From NCBI GenBank assembly GCA_020152595.1, contig JAIGNY010000711.1, positions 343,501 to 407,500 on the forward strand: 64,000 nucleotides of DNA. The letters are read 5' to 3'. The translations under genes were made by a program, and so were the position numbers. The DNA is from Chiridota heheva (lineage: Eukaryota; Echinodermata; Holothuroidea; Apodida; Chiridotidae). Below, piece by piece: positions 1 to 10,986 of the stretch (position 1 is its first letter; the number at the start of each line of letters is the position of its first letter). The notes beneath the pieces were generated by a model that saw only the letters and a program-made list of their open reading frames with translations, searched no databases and had not been told where the DNA came from.

Positions 1-760
1 CTCTGCCAAAATTGTGACGGTAACCACCCAGCCAACCATCCCTCCTTCTAAGACTGCCCTACCTGGCTTCAGGAAAAACAAATAACTAAACTTAAAACCC
101 TTAAAACATAACTTACCCAGAGGCCAGGAAGCACTTCCTCGCTTCTCTTAACACCAAGTCTTCCTACTCAAACGTAGTCTCCTCTAACTCCAATTCAGCC
201 CCCCCTAACACAACTAACACAACAAAAACTAGCTCCCATGCCCAAACCGACCTCACCTGGCTCTTCTTACCTAGTCCTAAGCCCATCACCATTTCCAACA
301 ACCCAACCACACCCAAAACCCACACCACTTCCACCACCACTTCTCTCCCCAACCTCCCTTCCTACTCTAAAGCCCCCACCGCCCCCTACACCAACACCAC
401 TAATACCATCATAAATCAAACTAAAACCAACTAAGCTAACAACCAACAAACCAACCAACAAACCAACCAACCAACAAACCAACCAACCAACCAACCAACA
501 AACCAACCAACAAACAACCATCCAAAAAAGAACCAAACAACAAACAACTCGCCACCCAAACCCACATGCATGACACTGAAGAGAATATGGATAATTCGAT
601 TACCGAACACACTGATCATACTTCTCGTCCAATTTTAAAAAACAATCGCTCTCAAAGAAACAGATTCAAAGAAAAAAACAAGCCAACTCGGACCAAACAG
701 ATCTTCCTCCAGATAACCCCCCGCTCCCTTTATGGCATACACCACAAACAATTACAATAA
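1..760 (+). pseudogene. Nimb-like ORF1 (nucleic-acid-binding, gag-like) C-terminal part, broken
   Basis: ORF1 of these elements encodes an RNA-binding protein that coats the element RNA. Reading from base 1 in frame gives a zinc knuckle, LCQNCDGNHPAN, whose last Cys region is interrupted by a stop. It continues as DCPTWLQEKQI. After a frame change, an open stretch from about 105 to 436 begins ITYPEARKHFLASLNTKSSY, the conserved segment that follows the knuckles in this family, and then becomes Ser/Thr/Pro/Asn-rich. A stop lies at 437-439. A third open stretch from 440 runs through a PTNQ repeat into a basic tail (KNNRSQRNRFKEKNK) and ends at 760, overlapping the ORF2 start by 29 bases as LINE ORFs often do. 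At least one frameshift and two stops make it non-functional. Confidence 0.7.
440..520 (+). repeat. (CCAA/CAAA)n microsatellite inside LINE ORF1
   Basis: Tetranucleotide repeats of AACC with AAAC variants. In the ORF1 frame they encode a Pro-Thr-Asn-Gln/Lys repeat, so the tract is in frame with coding sequence. Confidence 0.85.
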
Positions 761-3700
761 CACCCACAACATCATACAATGGAACATTAGGAGCCTTAAG
801 GCCAATTGTGAAGAAATTGACCTTCTGGCCTCCACCTTTAACCCGGTCGTCTTCTGCCTACAAGAAACTTTCTTGAAAACTACAGACCATTATTCCCTCA
901 AAAACTTTGCTTGCTACCACAAACATCAAGTGGACGCCGACAGGGCCTGTGGTGGCGTCTCCATTCTAGTTAGACACGATATCCCACACAGCCCTGTTTG
1001 TGTGCACACAGACCTTCAGGCCATCTGTATTTCTATCTCTCTACACAACTCTTTGCAATATCTATCTCCCTCCCAACACCAACATTTAACCAACTAGCCT
1101 TAACAACCTCATCTCTCAGCTTCCCACCCCCTTCATCCTTCTTGGTGACTTCAACGCTCACAACCCTCTGTGGGGCTCTAATAATACCACCCCTAGAGGC
1201 AAGCTTATCGAAAACGTTCTTTGTCAGTACAGCCTGTCCTTACTCAACACTAACTCCCCGACCTACCTTCATCCTGCCACAGGTTCTCTTACCTGTATTG
1301 ACCTGTCTATCTGTTCCCCTAACCTCCTCCCTGATTTTAGATGGAGAGTCACTGCTGACCTCTGTGGTAGTGATCATTACCCTCTTCTTATACACTCCAA
1401 CCTTCAAATCTCCACTGACCACACCCCCAATTGGAACCTCGAGAAGGCTGACTGGCCCCTTTTTGAAACCCTCTGTGACTCGTATCTTACCCCCCCCCCC
1501 CATCTCCTCGAGAATGAGGATCCCATGTCTAACTTCAGTAATATCCTTATCAACATCGCCACCTGCTCAATTCCCCAAACCTCCAAATCATTCCCCCAAC
1601 TCCTGCTTCTTTGATGACTGCAAAACCGCTATCAAGAACAGGAAAAGAGCCCTCAGGAACTTTAAAACTAACACGACCACCCATAACTTCAACCTCTTTC
1701 GTATCAGCCGTGCCAAGGCCAGACGCACTATCAAGGACAGTAAAACCAACACTTAAAACAACTTTATCTCTTCTCTCACCACCAACACCCCCACTAAGAA
1801 GATTTGGAGAATGGTTAACAGCTTCCATGGCAGAGTAGGCAAATCTCCCATCTCCCATCTGTCTTGAAATGGTGACCTTACCGAAAAAAAGACACCGTTA
1901 ACCACCTAGCCGCCTCTTTCAGCAACATCTCGTCCTCGACCAACTACTCCAATGCTTTCAAAACTAAAAAAGCTTGCGATGAAGCCCAACGAATTACTTT
2001 TCCCTCCGACAAGTCGGAAGGCTACAACACCCCTCTCACCCTTTCTGAATTAAACCAAGCCATCAACGGCGCTAGCTGCACCTCCCAAGGGCCCAGATAA
2101 AATCCCCTACCAGTTCCTGAAACACCTTCCCAACAAGGCCACCACCACCCTACTCACCATCTTCAACCACATTTGGTCCTTGCACTCCTTTCCCCTTATT
2201 TGGAGGACAGCTATTGTCATTCCCGTCCTTAAACCGGGGAAGGACGGTACAGACCCCTCCAGCTATCGACCCATCGCCCTCACTTGCTGTCTCTGTAAAA
2301 TTATGGGGAAAATCATTAATCAGAGACTAAACTGGTTCCTTGAGACCAACAGAATCCTCTCCCCTTACCAAAGCGACTTCCGAAAACGTCGCAATACCCT
2401 AGAACAGTTAATTACGCTCGACACCGCTATCCGGGAATCCTTTGCAAAAAAGGAACACCTCATTGCCATATTTTTTGACCTCGAGAAAGCTTTCGACACT
2501 ACTTGGAAATACGGCATTACCCGCAAACTTCACACCATCGGCCTCAGAGGCCACCTCCCATCTTTATTCAAAACTTTGGCGTCCCCCAAGGCAGCATCCT
2601 TTCTCCCACTCTATTTAACCTGAGCATTAATGACATATGAATAACCTTAGCCCCAGCATTAAACGTACTCTCTGCGTGGATGACTTCACCATCTTCTACT
2701 CCTCCCCTAGCTTTCCTATTGTTGAAAATAGGCTCCAAATCAGCCTCAACCAGCTGCAAGTCTGGAGCAATAATAACGGTTGTAAATTCTCCAAAGACAA
2801 GACAGTCTGCATGCACTTATTGTCATTTCAACAACCTCCACCCCAACCTGAACTTTGTGCCCAATGGGAATCGCATCCCTAAAGTTGAACACACAAAGTT
2901 CCTGGGTCTAACTCTTGACCCCAAGCTCACCTACAAGCAACACATCACCAACCTGAAACTAAAATGCAACAGCTCCCTTAACTCCTCCGACTCCTCTTCA
3001 ACACCACTTGGGCAGCGGACTGCTATGCTCTCCTCAAAATTTTCAGGCTCACCATTCGTGCCAAGCTTGACTATGACAATATTGTCTACTGTGTTGCTCA
3101 CAATTCATACCTCAACCACATCAACACCATCCAAAATGGAGCCCTCAGGCTTTGTCTAGGAGCTTACAGGACCTTCCCAATCACCAGCCTTCATGTTGAA
3201 GTCAACGAACCCCCCTTTCAACTTATATGTGGAAAGCTTAGCCTCTCCTATGCTTGAGTCCTCACCAACACCCAGAACCCTGTTTACAACCTCATTAGGT
3301 ACTCCAATTTCTCCTCCCTCTTTTATAGGACTAAAACCCTATCCCCTCCCTTCACCTTACGCATTAAATTAGACCTCTTCCATCTCGGCACCTACTCCTG
3401 GCCCACTTTTCCTCCTTAGGCCACCCCCCTTCCCTTCTGTCCACCTATACCTCTCCACTTATCATAAAACTCAAACCCACCCTAACCTCTTCATCAGTCT
3501 CCACAACCAAATCAAAGACCAACTCTTAAATTAAATTACCTCCATCTATACTGATGGCTCCAAGGAAGGCAACAATACAGCTGCTGCTGCCATCATCCAA
3601 GACATCACCCTCAGTAGCAGACTTCCTGACTACTCATCCATATTTTCAGCCGAGGCTAAGGCCATTCTCCTCGCCCTCAATTTGATTGAGTACTCTCCTT

Positions 3701-4338
3701 TCAGCCACTTTGCCATTTTCTCCGACTCAAAGGCTGTTCTTACTTCATTACTCAATATTAAATGGGATAACCTCACATGCCACCTTCTCCGGCGGAAACT
3801 CTTTTCTCCCACCCTCTGCAGGAAAAGGCTTCTTTTCTTCTGGATACCCAGCCATGTTGGCATCCCTGGCAATGACAGGGCTGATGCAGCCGCTAAGCTT
3901 GCCCTCAACCTCCTCCCTACCCCTTTTCCTAAAACCCTCTCTGACATCAAACCGCTTATAGCTTCCCTTGTTCATGACAGCTGGCAAACCTCATGGAACT
4001 CCCAAATTGATAACAAACTCCATGTCATCCAGCCCACAAACCCGATCAAATCCACCATCAACAACCTCTCTCGTATCGACATCGTTCATATTACCCGTCT
4101 TAGAATTGGTCACACCCACCTCACTCACTCCCACCTCCTTCTTGGTTCCCCCCAACCCCTCTGTAACAATTGCCACTGCATCCTTACTATCCATCACGTT
4201 CTCCTTGCTTGCCCCCTGAACAACCTTACCAGAGCTTCTCTCGCTCCCCACAACTCAATTGCTGAGTTCTTCCAGAAAAATCCTCCGGATAAAATGATAT
4301 CCTTCCTTCATCATGCTTCCCTCTACAGCCATATTTAA
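732..4338 (+). pseudogene. Nimb-like ORF2 polyprotein: APE endonuclease, reverse transcriptase, RNase H (decayed)
   Basis: ORF2 nicks target DNA and reverse-transcribes the element RNA at the nick. The start at 732 opens on the N-terminal endonuclease motif IIQWNIRSLKANCEEIDLL and LQETFL. After a frameshift near 1070 come LLGDFNAHNPLWG (about 1140) and CGSDHYPLLI (about 1368), so the endonuclease catalytic residues persist. The RT has KPGKDGTDPSSYRPIAL (about 2230), FDLEKAFDTTW (about 2476) and VPQGSILSPTLF (about 2582). A deletion of roughly 20 codons before VPQGS is inferred by comparison with the copy at 50300-50540. The usual YADD box reads CVDD (about 2670). RNase H keeps YTDGS, FSAEAKAI, IFSDSKAV and WIPSHVGIPGNDRAD (3541-3900). 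The C-terminus has RLRIGHTHLTHSHLL and a Cys/His cluster, ending at 4338. Several frameshifts and a stop after SIND inactivate it. Confidence 0.85.
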
Positions 4339-4556
4339 TTCTCCTCTTCCACCCCCTTCCCCCTCCCCCTACTTTGTTTTTGTTTCACCCATGCACCTCC
4401 TCTCTCGATCACAGTTTTCTGACTTTTGTTCTTGAATTTTCTCATTCTCCCCCTGTTTCCTTTCCTTCCTACCTCTAAAATGATCTGACCTTTCAGGCAC
4501 AATTTGACCCTAACTGTCGGGTGCCGTTAAGACCTCATCAATCAATCATCGATCAA
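4339..4556 (+). repeat. 3' UTR and tail of LINE copy 1
   Basis: Pyrimidine-rich stretch followed by a conserved tail GGTGCCGTTAAG and ATCAATCA-type repeats. Similar tails occur near 30930-30980, 52390-52415, 5037-5060 and 43846-43871, with CAAA or CAAAC repeats in place of ATCA. Confidence 0.7.
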
Positions 4557-4969
4557 ACCAGAAATTTCTTTCTGGTATTATAGTAAATCATAACAATTGA
4601 CAAGAAAAGGAAAATGACAGAAAGTTTGTAGCTGATAAAAGTAAGGAATCTTCAGTGTATGCTAAATTTGTCTCACCGCCCACAATCTAGCTTATGAATA
4701 AAAAGTTGTCCTGCCTGTTTGTAATGAGTGTGTTAGGCAAGGAAAAGAAAATCCCAAATTTCATAAAAAGTAGTAAGTAATATATAAAAACTGAGCAAAA
4801 TAATAGAAACCAACAATCTGAAAATGAAGTTAAAGTGTTTTTATTATGTTTTATAAATGATCTTGGTATGGTACTTTACCCTGATGAGCCATTCCTCCCC
4901 CTCCCCTGGGAAAAAAAAAAGATTTTCCACATGAAAGGGCAGACAATTTTTTCTTCATGCCATATGTTA
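4557..4969. other. Intergenic, no recognisable feature
   Basis: AT-rich sequence without a convincing coding frame. I see no repeat shared with the rest of the window. Confidence 0.5.
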
Positions 4970-5096
4970 TTCATCACTGAGAACCAATCTGGCTGTCATT
5001 CACAACTAACCTCGTTTCGCACATGACCTGACTGTTAAGGTGCCATTAAACACAAACAAACTGAATACAAATCATACGGGAAAGTTAAAACTCTTC
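4970..5096 (+). repeat. Dispersed repeat D, copy 1 (LINE 3'-tail-like)
   Basis: About 125 bases beginning at TCATCACTGAGAACCAATCT are nearly identical to 43777-43916. The segment contains GTTAAGGTGCCATTAAACAC plus CAAACAAA, resembling the 3' end of the Nimb-like elements, so it may be a short 5'-truncated LINE insertion. The match continues about 35 bases past the tail, so the shared unit is larger than the LINE end alone. Confidence 0.6.
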
Positions 5097-5715
5097 TGAT
5101 TTTTGGTTCGCATGCGAAGCATAATGCGAACCTATGTAATGGCGATTCTTTCCATCCAGCCGTCCACAGTTTTTCCTGAGATTTTCTCAGAAATGTTAGG
5201 TTTTTGAGAATTCCTGAGAAAATGTTAAAGTTTCTTCAGATTTTCTCAGAAAAAGTTAAAGTTTCTTCAAATATCCTTATGAAATGTTATGATTTCCTTA
5301 TAAAATGTTAAAGTTTTTCAGAGACACTTAAGACAAGATTGAAAAATAGTTTCCTTAAGAAGTCTACAAAACTTTCCTTATTAGATAACTGTAAAATGAT
5401 ATAATTTTCCAATATTCTTCAGAGATCCTTGAGCACCGGAGATTAAAATCCTTAAAAATTCTTCAAAATATTTGGGCACCAACTGTTGTATCAGGCATGA
5501 TTATCAACTCTGCCTTTATTATTGTGGTCATTTGCATAAAGTTGCTACAGTATATAAACTGACCAACTTTTATTTAGTATTTCTCAGTTGGGGAGTGTGA
5601 CAGGATGTGACTGCATATAGACATAGGGAGGGATGCCATGTGAGACATGGATAGGGGCCATGCTGGACATATGATATAATATAATTATAACCAAGGTTTA
5701 TATCAGGCAGTATTC
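5097..5715 (+). repeat. Dispersed repeat A, copy 1
   Basis: Starts TGATTTTTGGTTCGCAT and aligns over about 600 bases with 29744-30390. It opens with a short inverted repeat (GGTTCGCAT and ATGCGAACC, 5105-5132). An AT-rich body full of TTTTCTCAGAAATGTTAAAG-like phrases follows, then a conserved block TATCAGGCATGATTAT, an ATTTGCAT octamer (5530-5537) and GACCAACTTTTATTTAGTAT. It ends in one to two units of GGGAGGGATGCCATGTGAGA, the seed of the 24-bp minisatellites. No coding capacity. Confidence 0.75.
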
Positions 5716-7752
5716 TAGCTACGGTGGGCGGCGCTGGGCGGGCCCGCCCAGGACGTGCAATTCCCGCCTAACATTGCACGGATCTGGTGAAGTTGAGCAC
5801 CGTTAGTTCCGACGCAAATGGTACCGGTAATACCGAAGTACCGGTATTTTTACAGGTGACTAACCCAAAATTGGCAAATATGAAATAACTTACAGTACCA
5901 TGGAATTGTACACCAAAAGAAATTCCCACATTACAAAGGGGCTTCTGTTAAACATTAAAACATAAATATACACCTGATCTCTAAGTTAATAAGATAAAAC
6001 TAATCGCCGATTACACCGCCTCTATCTAATCTCTGACATTTTGTTTGTTAACAAAAGTTTGCAACTTGCGTTGAAAGTTTATTTAACTCTAAATCTACAC
6101 TTTTTTTTAATTCAGACACATCCATTTGTTACAGGGGGTGAATATATTTTTCAACACTAATCATGTCCGTATATTAACAGAATTTACCCCATCGTAATAA
6201 TATGCAAGTCTTGCAGTGGCTTGCACATGTGCGTAATTGGCCTAAAGTTTTTTTAATTCTAACCATCAGTATTTTCCAAACGAGCAAGAACAACGCCGCG
6301 TAGGCCTACTCTTGCTTACCTTTTGGAGAAGTTACGGGTAAAATGAAAATCAAAAATACTGATTGATTTCGTAACATTTTTTTCCCAATTTTGTATGTCT
6401 GGTCATGCCTTTTACGGCTTCTAATATTAATTACAATACTCATAAATATTGAAATCCCAGTGGGCGGAAAACCTTTTGTGATTCTGTTTACAACTGACTT
6501 GGGACCGTTTTGTACACAAATCAACACTAACTGTACTGTAAACATGATTTGCGGCTTGTACACTCGATGAGTTACGGCAAAGTCCATGAAATTTTTGATA
6601 ACTCACCTTAAATGAGGTTAAAACCATTAATAAATTGGATTGATTATTGAAATTCTACAACCAAATGGTAAAGCAACTCCCAGATTTGAAATTCTAAGCC
6701 ATCAAAGGGCCAAAATAAAAGTTTAAAAGAGCTTCAAAATGGCATCCGGAGCACATTTTATTTTTCTGTAAATTGCGCAATACTGGCCTATGAGCCAGGG
6801 TTGGTATATTAGTTGGTATATTGGAATTAAAGTTGATTACAGTTTGGCTCTGATACTGTTGCTTAATTTGGCTTTTTTTCCGAACTGATTTGGCTCATTT
6901 TTTTATTGGAACGATCTTGACATATTACAGTTCTTTGTTCAAGTTTTGTTTGGAAATAAATAGTTGCTGATTGTGAGGAGAATTTTCATTGTGTGACTTG
7001 CAAATTATTATATTTAAGGTAAATGTGACATGATGAGGAAGGGGATTATTTTCTTTCTTTTAACCTGCCCTTTTGTGTCGAAAGGAAAAATTTACTCTCA
7101 AAATGTTCAACTCTGTTGTAAATTTGCAACATTTATTAATTGACTGATGCGATTCTCAGACGAAAGTGAATCCATACGTGTCTTATCAAAAGAATTTCAA
7201 TATATTCATATTAATCTTTGTAAATCACTGCTGGCAGTTTGCTGAGTCTGTCACTTACCATACGAACAAACTAACAAATTAAATATTACACCCCCAAGGG
7301 CCCAAGGCATGCTTTTAGACCGGTCCAAATGTAAGTAAACAATCACATTTGTTATAAACCCCATATGCACTTAACATTATAACGGACTGATCGATATTCT
7401 TTTGATTTGTGGGGGATTTGATTATGACGAAAGTTGTTGTGTAGTTTATAGGAACATGTGCCGCTAGTTAACTTGAAATAAGTGTAATAATGTATGGCTT
7501 TCGTCGAACGATACTAGGACGAAAATAAAAGCGGTAAAACATTTGGGCAGGATGAATAACAATGGGAATTGAGAGAAAGAGTTTCCGGCATATGTTTGTA
7601 CTTTTTTGGGGGGAGGAGGGGCACTTTGACAGTTGAATATTCATTATATTTTCTAGTCTCATTGTACACAAAAATATTTTGTAAATCCTTCTAGCATTTA
7701 AAAAAAAAAAAAAAAGGGAGGGGGATCTACGAGGTCACCCTGGATTGTCATT
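5716..7752. other. Intergenic, no supported gene; short GC-rich palindrome at 5735-5750
   Basis: A GC-rich patch at 5720-5790 contains the 16-base palindrome TGGGCGGGCCCGCCCA (5735-5750). The remaining 2 kb is AT-rich with only short chance ORFs. A poly-A run lies at about 7700-7715. Confidence 0.5.
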
Positions 7753-7762
7753 GGAGCCCGGT

Positions 7763-10126
7763 AAGCTTGGGCGATATTCACCTTCAGACAATATTAATAT
7801 ATCGTTAGATATATATCGATTAAGCTTGGGCGATATTTCGATAATATTTCGATATTGACCTATATCGATATGGCCGATATTGAGTTCAAGGGTCGTATCG
7901 ATATATCGATATAATGTTTTTTGAATAATACACAATACATGAACTTTTAAAAAGCTACACATGACTATCAAAAATCCAAGTATTTTTTATTAAACAGCCA
8001 CAAAAAGTTAATAAATTTCATTGATATCAAAGTTTTAGGCAGTCAGTTATGATAAAACTTTATTAAAACATCAATATTGTGATAACAATTATACCCAAAA
8101 AACTTTTCAAGAACAAGAAACCACTTGACTTGCAGAGTACAGAGGCATTGCGCAATACTTCATCTTTATACTTGATGGCTTACGATGTTCAGACAACAAA
8201 AATTATAAGATGTTGAATCCTCAAACATCGTGTTAAGTTTCCTCAAAAGGAATATTGAATCTGAATTTTTATATCAAACAGTCATTAATTGACAAATTAC
8301 TGACAAAACTATAAGGTTTTTCTCACTATTTTGTTCGTTCAGAAAGTCTAAAGTAAAAGTGACAGACTGGTCTTGCCAGATCGATCAGATAATGTACAGT
8401 GCAGTAACTACATACACAGTATCACTACTGTACAGTACTTTACTATGTGCACACATACTATCTACCACTGTTTCTCCCGAGTGACAACACTCGTGCGATG
8501 ATTGAAGCAGACTAGAAATTGGATACTATGCATTATATATTGACTTCTGAATGTCTAGAAGTCCATAAAATGCTACCAAATTAATGCCTTTTCAGTAGAA
8601 CTTTTATAAGAAGTGACTTATAAAATTTTAAAAGAATTGGGAGCCGATTTTTGTAAGGCATACTGTGTAGGCCTAATACCAGTTCCACAACATTTTTTTT
8701 TTTTTAAATATGCTCACGCCTAAACTTTTTCAATGTTTCTGTGATTGATCTTTTGAGATAGAAACCATGTAAAGATTATTTTTAAACATAGTGGGTGTTT
8801 ATTTGAAGATGATATGTATATATATTGCAGTGATTTCTGTTAATTTGTACACATCGTTTTACTTGACTATTTTTAAACCGAGACAAGATTACCTTGCCCA
8901 GAACAGTACATACGACTTATGTATGACGTCGTATAATTTGCATATCGATATTTCGATATTATTTATATTTTTCCAGCGATATATCGATATTGCATAATGC
9001 TCAATATCCCCCAAGCTTAATATCGATAATATTGAAATATCGATATGCCAATTGCAAGATGTCACATTGAAATAATATAATTGTTTTGTACCAGCACAAA
9101 AAATGGAAAGTACAAATTTTAAAGTGTATTTACAGAATTGAATGGGATATATGTGCATAAATCTTTAAATAGACACCCATTATTTGAAAAAGTATCAATT
9201 TTTTACATTGTCTCTTTCTCCAAAAATAAATCACAGAAACATTGAAAATCCAGCAATTTGAACAGATAATTTTTTCACTATTTTTCGTGGAACTGGTATA
9301 TAGCTTTTGTGTTAATAAAAACGGGCTAACTTTACCTTTAAATACTAGGTCCCACTTACTTGTTTTTAATTTCCTACTGAAAGGGCATCATTTTTGCACT
9401 CCTTTTAAAGACCTGGACATTCAGAAGTCAATAAATATTTATAGAAAATGTCCCCTGCTACTAGAAATCGGACAAGTGATCTTAAAAATCTACACACGCT
9501 GTTTGTACTTGTGCTGCTTACTGTACAGAAAGTCTGATGTGTGAACGGACAAATTAGTGGGAAATATCTTATTATCTTTTAGTTTTGAGGATGAAATCTT
9601 TTAGGTTTGATGACAAAAACTATTTTCAGGTGTCATTTAAGGGCTTTTCCTGATAAATTTGGTAATGCGGTATTACTTTTGAGGAATTTTAGATGCGATG
9701 TTTAAGGATTTAAAATCTCATTGATTGCAATTGCTCAACCATCACAAATCATGAAAATTAACTTATATTATTGCGCAATGTCCATAGCGGCCTGTACATA
9801 GAGAGTACAGTACTGTATGTTCAGAATTTATAATTTCCTGCCTGTCCTGTGAAACATATTTATTGAAATATATTTATTGAAATATTGATAACTTAATTAA
9901 CTCTATTAACATTATTGACTGCTTGCAACTTCGATATTATTACAAATTAAAAACTTTTTGTGGCTGTATAGTGAGGAAAGGTGCATGTTTGGTTGTCATG
10001 TTAACTTTATTATTAGTTCATGTATAGTACAATACTGGTGGAAAACATATCGATATATTGATATGATCCTTGAACTCAATATGGACCATATCAATATGGG
10101 TCAATATCGATATATCGCCCAAGCTT
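7763..10126. mobile_element. 2.4-kb palindromic (foldback-type) inverted-repeat element
   Basis: The left end AAGCTTGGGCGATAT is mirrored by ATATCGCCCAAGCTT at 10112-10126. The inverted match continues inward: CATATTGAGTTCAAGG-type, ACATGAAC and CAGCCACAAAAAGTT occur inverted in the two arms. Matches persist to the centre near 8935-9055, where GCATATCGATATTTCGATAT meets its inverse at 9025-9050. Intermediate matches include the phrases around TTTCTGTGATT (8735 and 9232) and TTCGTTCAGAAAGTC (8333 and 9530). The outer flanks GGAGCCCGG (7753-7761) and GGAGCCCCGG (10127-10136) look like a target duplication of about 8-10 bases with one indel. Many CGATAT motifs are present and no protein is encoded. 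A second partial left end lies at about 7812. Confidence 0.7.
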
Positions 10127-10159
10127 GGAGCCCCGGCATTCAAACTTGTCTAGTTAGAA

Positions 10160-10270
10160 CCCTGATATCAGGCATAATGATTTGACCCCAACTTTTTTTT
10201 TCTTATTCAACAAGTCATTTGCATATAAGTTATTATATGAACTGACACTTTCATACATAGTATGCTCAAT
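10160..10270 (+). repeat. Repeat A head fragment upstream of minisatellite 1
   Basis: Contains ATATCAGGCATAATGATT, ATTTGCAT (10217-10224) and ATATGAACTGACACTTTCAT in the order seen in repeat A at 5495-5590 and 30138-30240. The minisatellite array starts about 40 bases further on. Confidence 0.6.
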
Positions 10271-10299
10271 CAGGGTCTGTGATAGCTAGGATGAGACTT

Positions 10300-10986
10300 C
10301 TTAAGGAGCATATGGGATGTCATGTGGTACATTTGGTGGGATGCCATGTGGGACATGGAGTGGGATGCCATGTGAGACATGGAGTGGGATGCCATATGGA
10401 ACAGGTGGAATGCCATGTAAGATATATGGTGGAATGCCATGCCGGACATAGTGTGGAATGCCATGAGATGGGATGTCATGTGGGATATGGGATGTCATAT
10501 GAGACATAGGGTGGGATAGGGTGGGATGCCATGTGGGATATGGGATGCCATGTGGGATATGGGATGTCATATGGGACATGGGATACCATGTGGGACATGG
10601 AGTGGGATGCCATGTGGGACATAGGGTGGGATGCCATGTGGGACATAGGGTGGGATGCCATGTGGGACATATGGTGGAATGCCATGTGAGACAAGGCACG
10701 AGATGGATGTCATGTGGGACATGGTGCGTGTCATTTGGCACATGGGATGGGATCCATGTGGGACATAGAGTGGGATTGCATGTGGGTCATAGGGTGGGAT
10801 GCTATGTGGGACATATGGTGGAATGCCATGTGGGACAAGGGAGGGGATTTCATGGGGTGAAATGCCATATGGAAGATGTGGTAGAATGCCATGTGGGACA
10901 AGGGATGGGATGTCATGTGGGACATGGTGTGGAATGCCATGTGGGACATGGGGTGGGATGCCATGTGGGTCATGGGATGCCATGTG
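10300..10986 (+). repeat. Minisatellite 1, 24-bp unit with core GGGATGCCATGTGGGACAT
   Basis: Roughly 28 imperfect units. The cleanest run, 10604-10680, has a strict 24-base period. Units vary at the tail (AGGGT, GGAGT, ATGGT). The period is a multiple of three, so frames stay open and give Cys/His/Gly repeats (GCHVGHRV) that I do not regard as a protein. A remnant of the array (ATGTGAGACTAAGTGTGGGATGCC) continues at 12487-12512 on the other side of the inserted TIR element. Confidence 0.9.

Larger units (their letters stand above)
1..4556 (+). mobile_element. Nimb-like (I superfamily) non-LTR retrotransposon, copy 1, 5' end outside window
   Basis: The order ORF1 zinc knuckle, overlapping ORF2 endonuclease, reverse transcriptase, RNase H and a terminal Cys/His motif is that of I-superfamily LINEs. 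The closest match from memory is the Nimb group of marine invertebrates. The window opens inside ORF1. The 3' end is a pyrimidine-rich UTR ending in GGTGCCGTTAAG and a short ATCA-type tail near 4530-4556. Frameshifts, stops and a small deletion in the RT show it is dead. The same 3' end recurs at 30401-30980 and 52236-52415. Confidence 0.85.

Noticed and set aside
5720-5790. CpG-island promoter
   Set aside because: Only about 70 bases are GC-rich, dominated by a palindrome, with no following coding exon.
6306-6627. Overlapping minus-strand ORFs of 66-93 codons
   Set aside because: No recognisable domain; consistent with chance open frames.
10300-10986. CRISPR-like array
   Set aside because: Repeats are directly adjacent with no unique spacers, and the context is eukaryotic.
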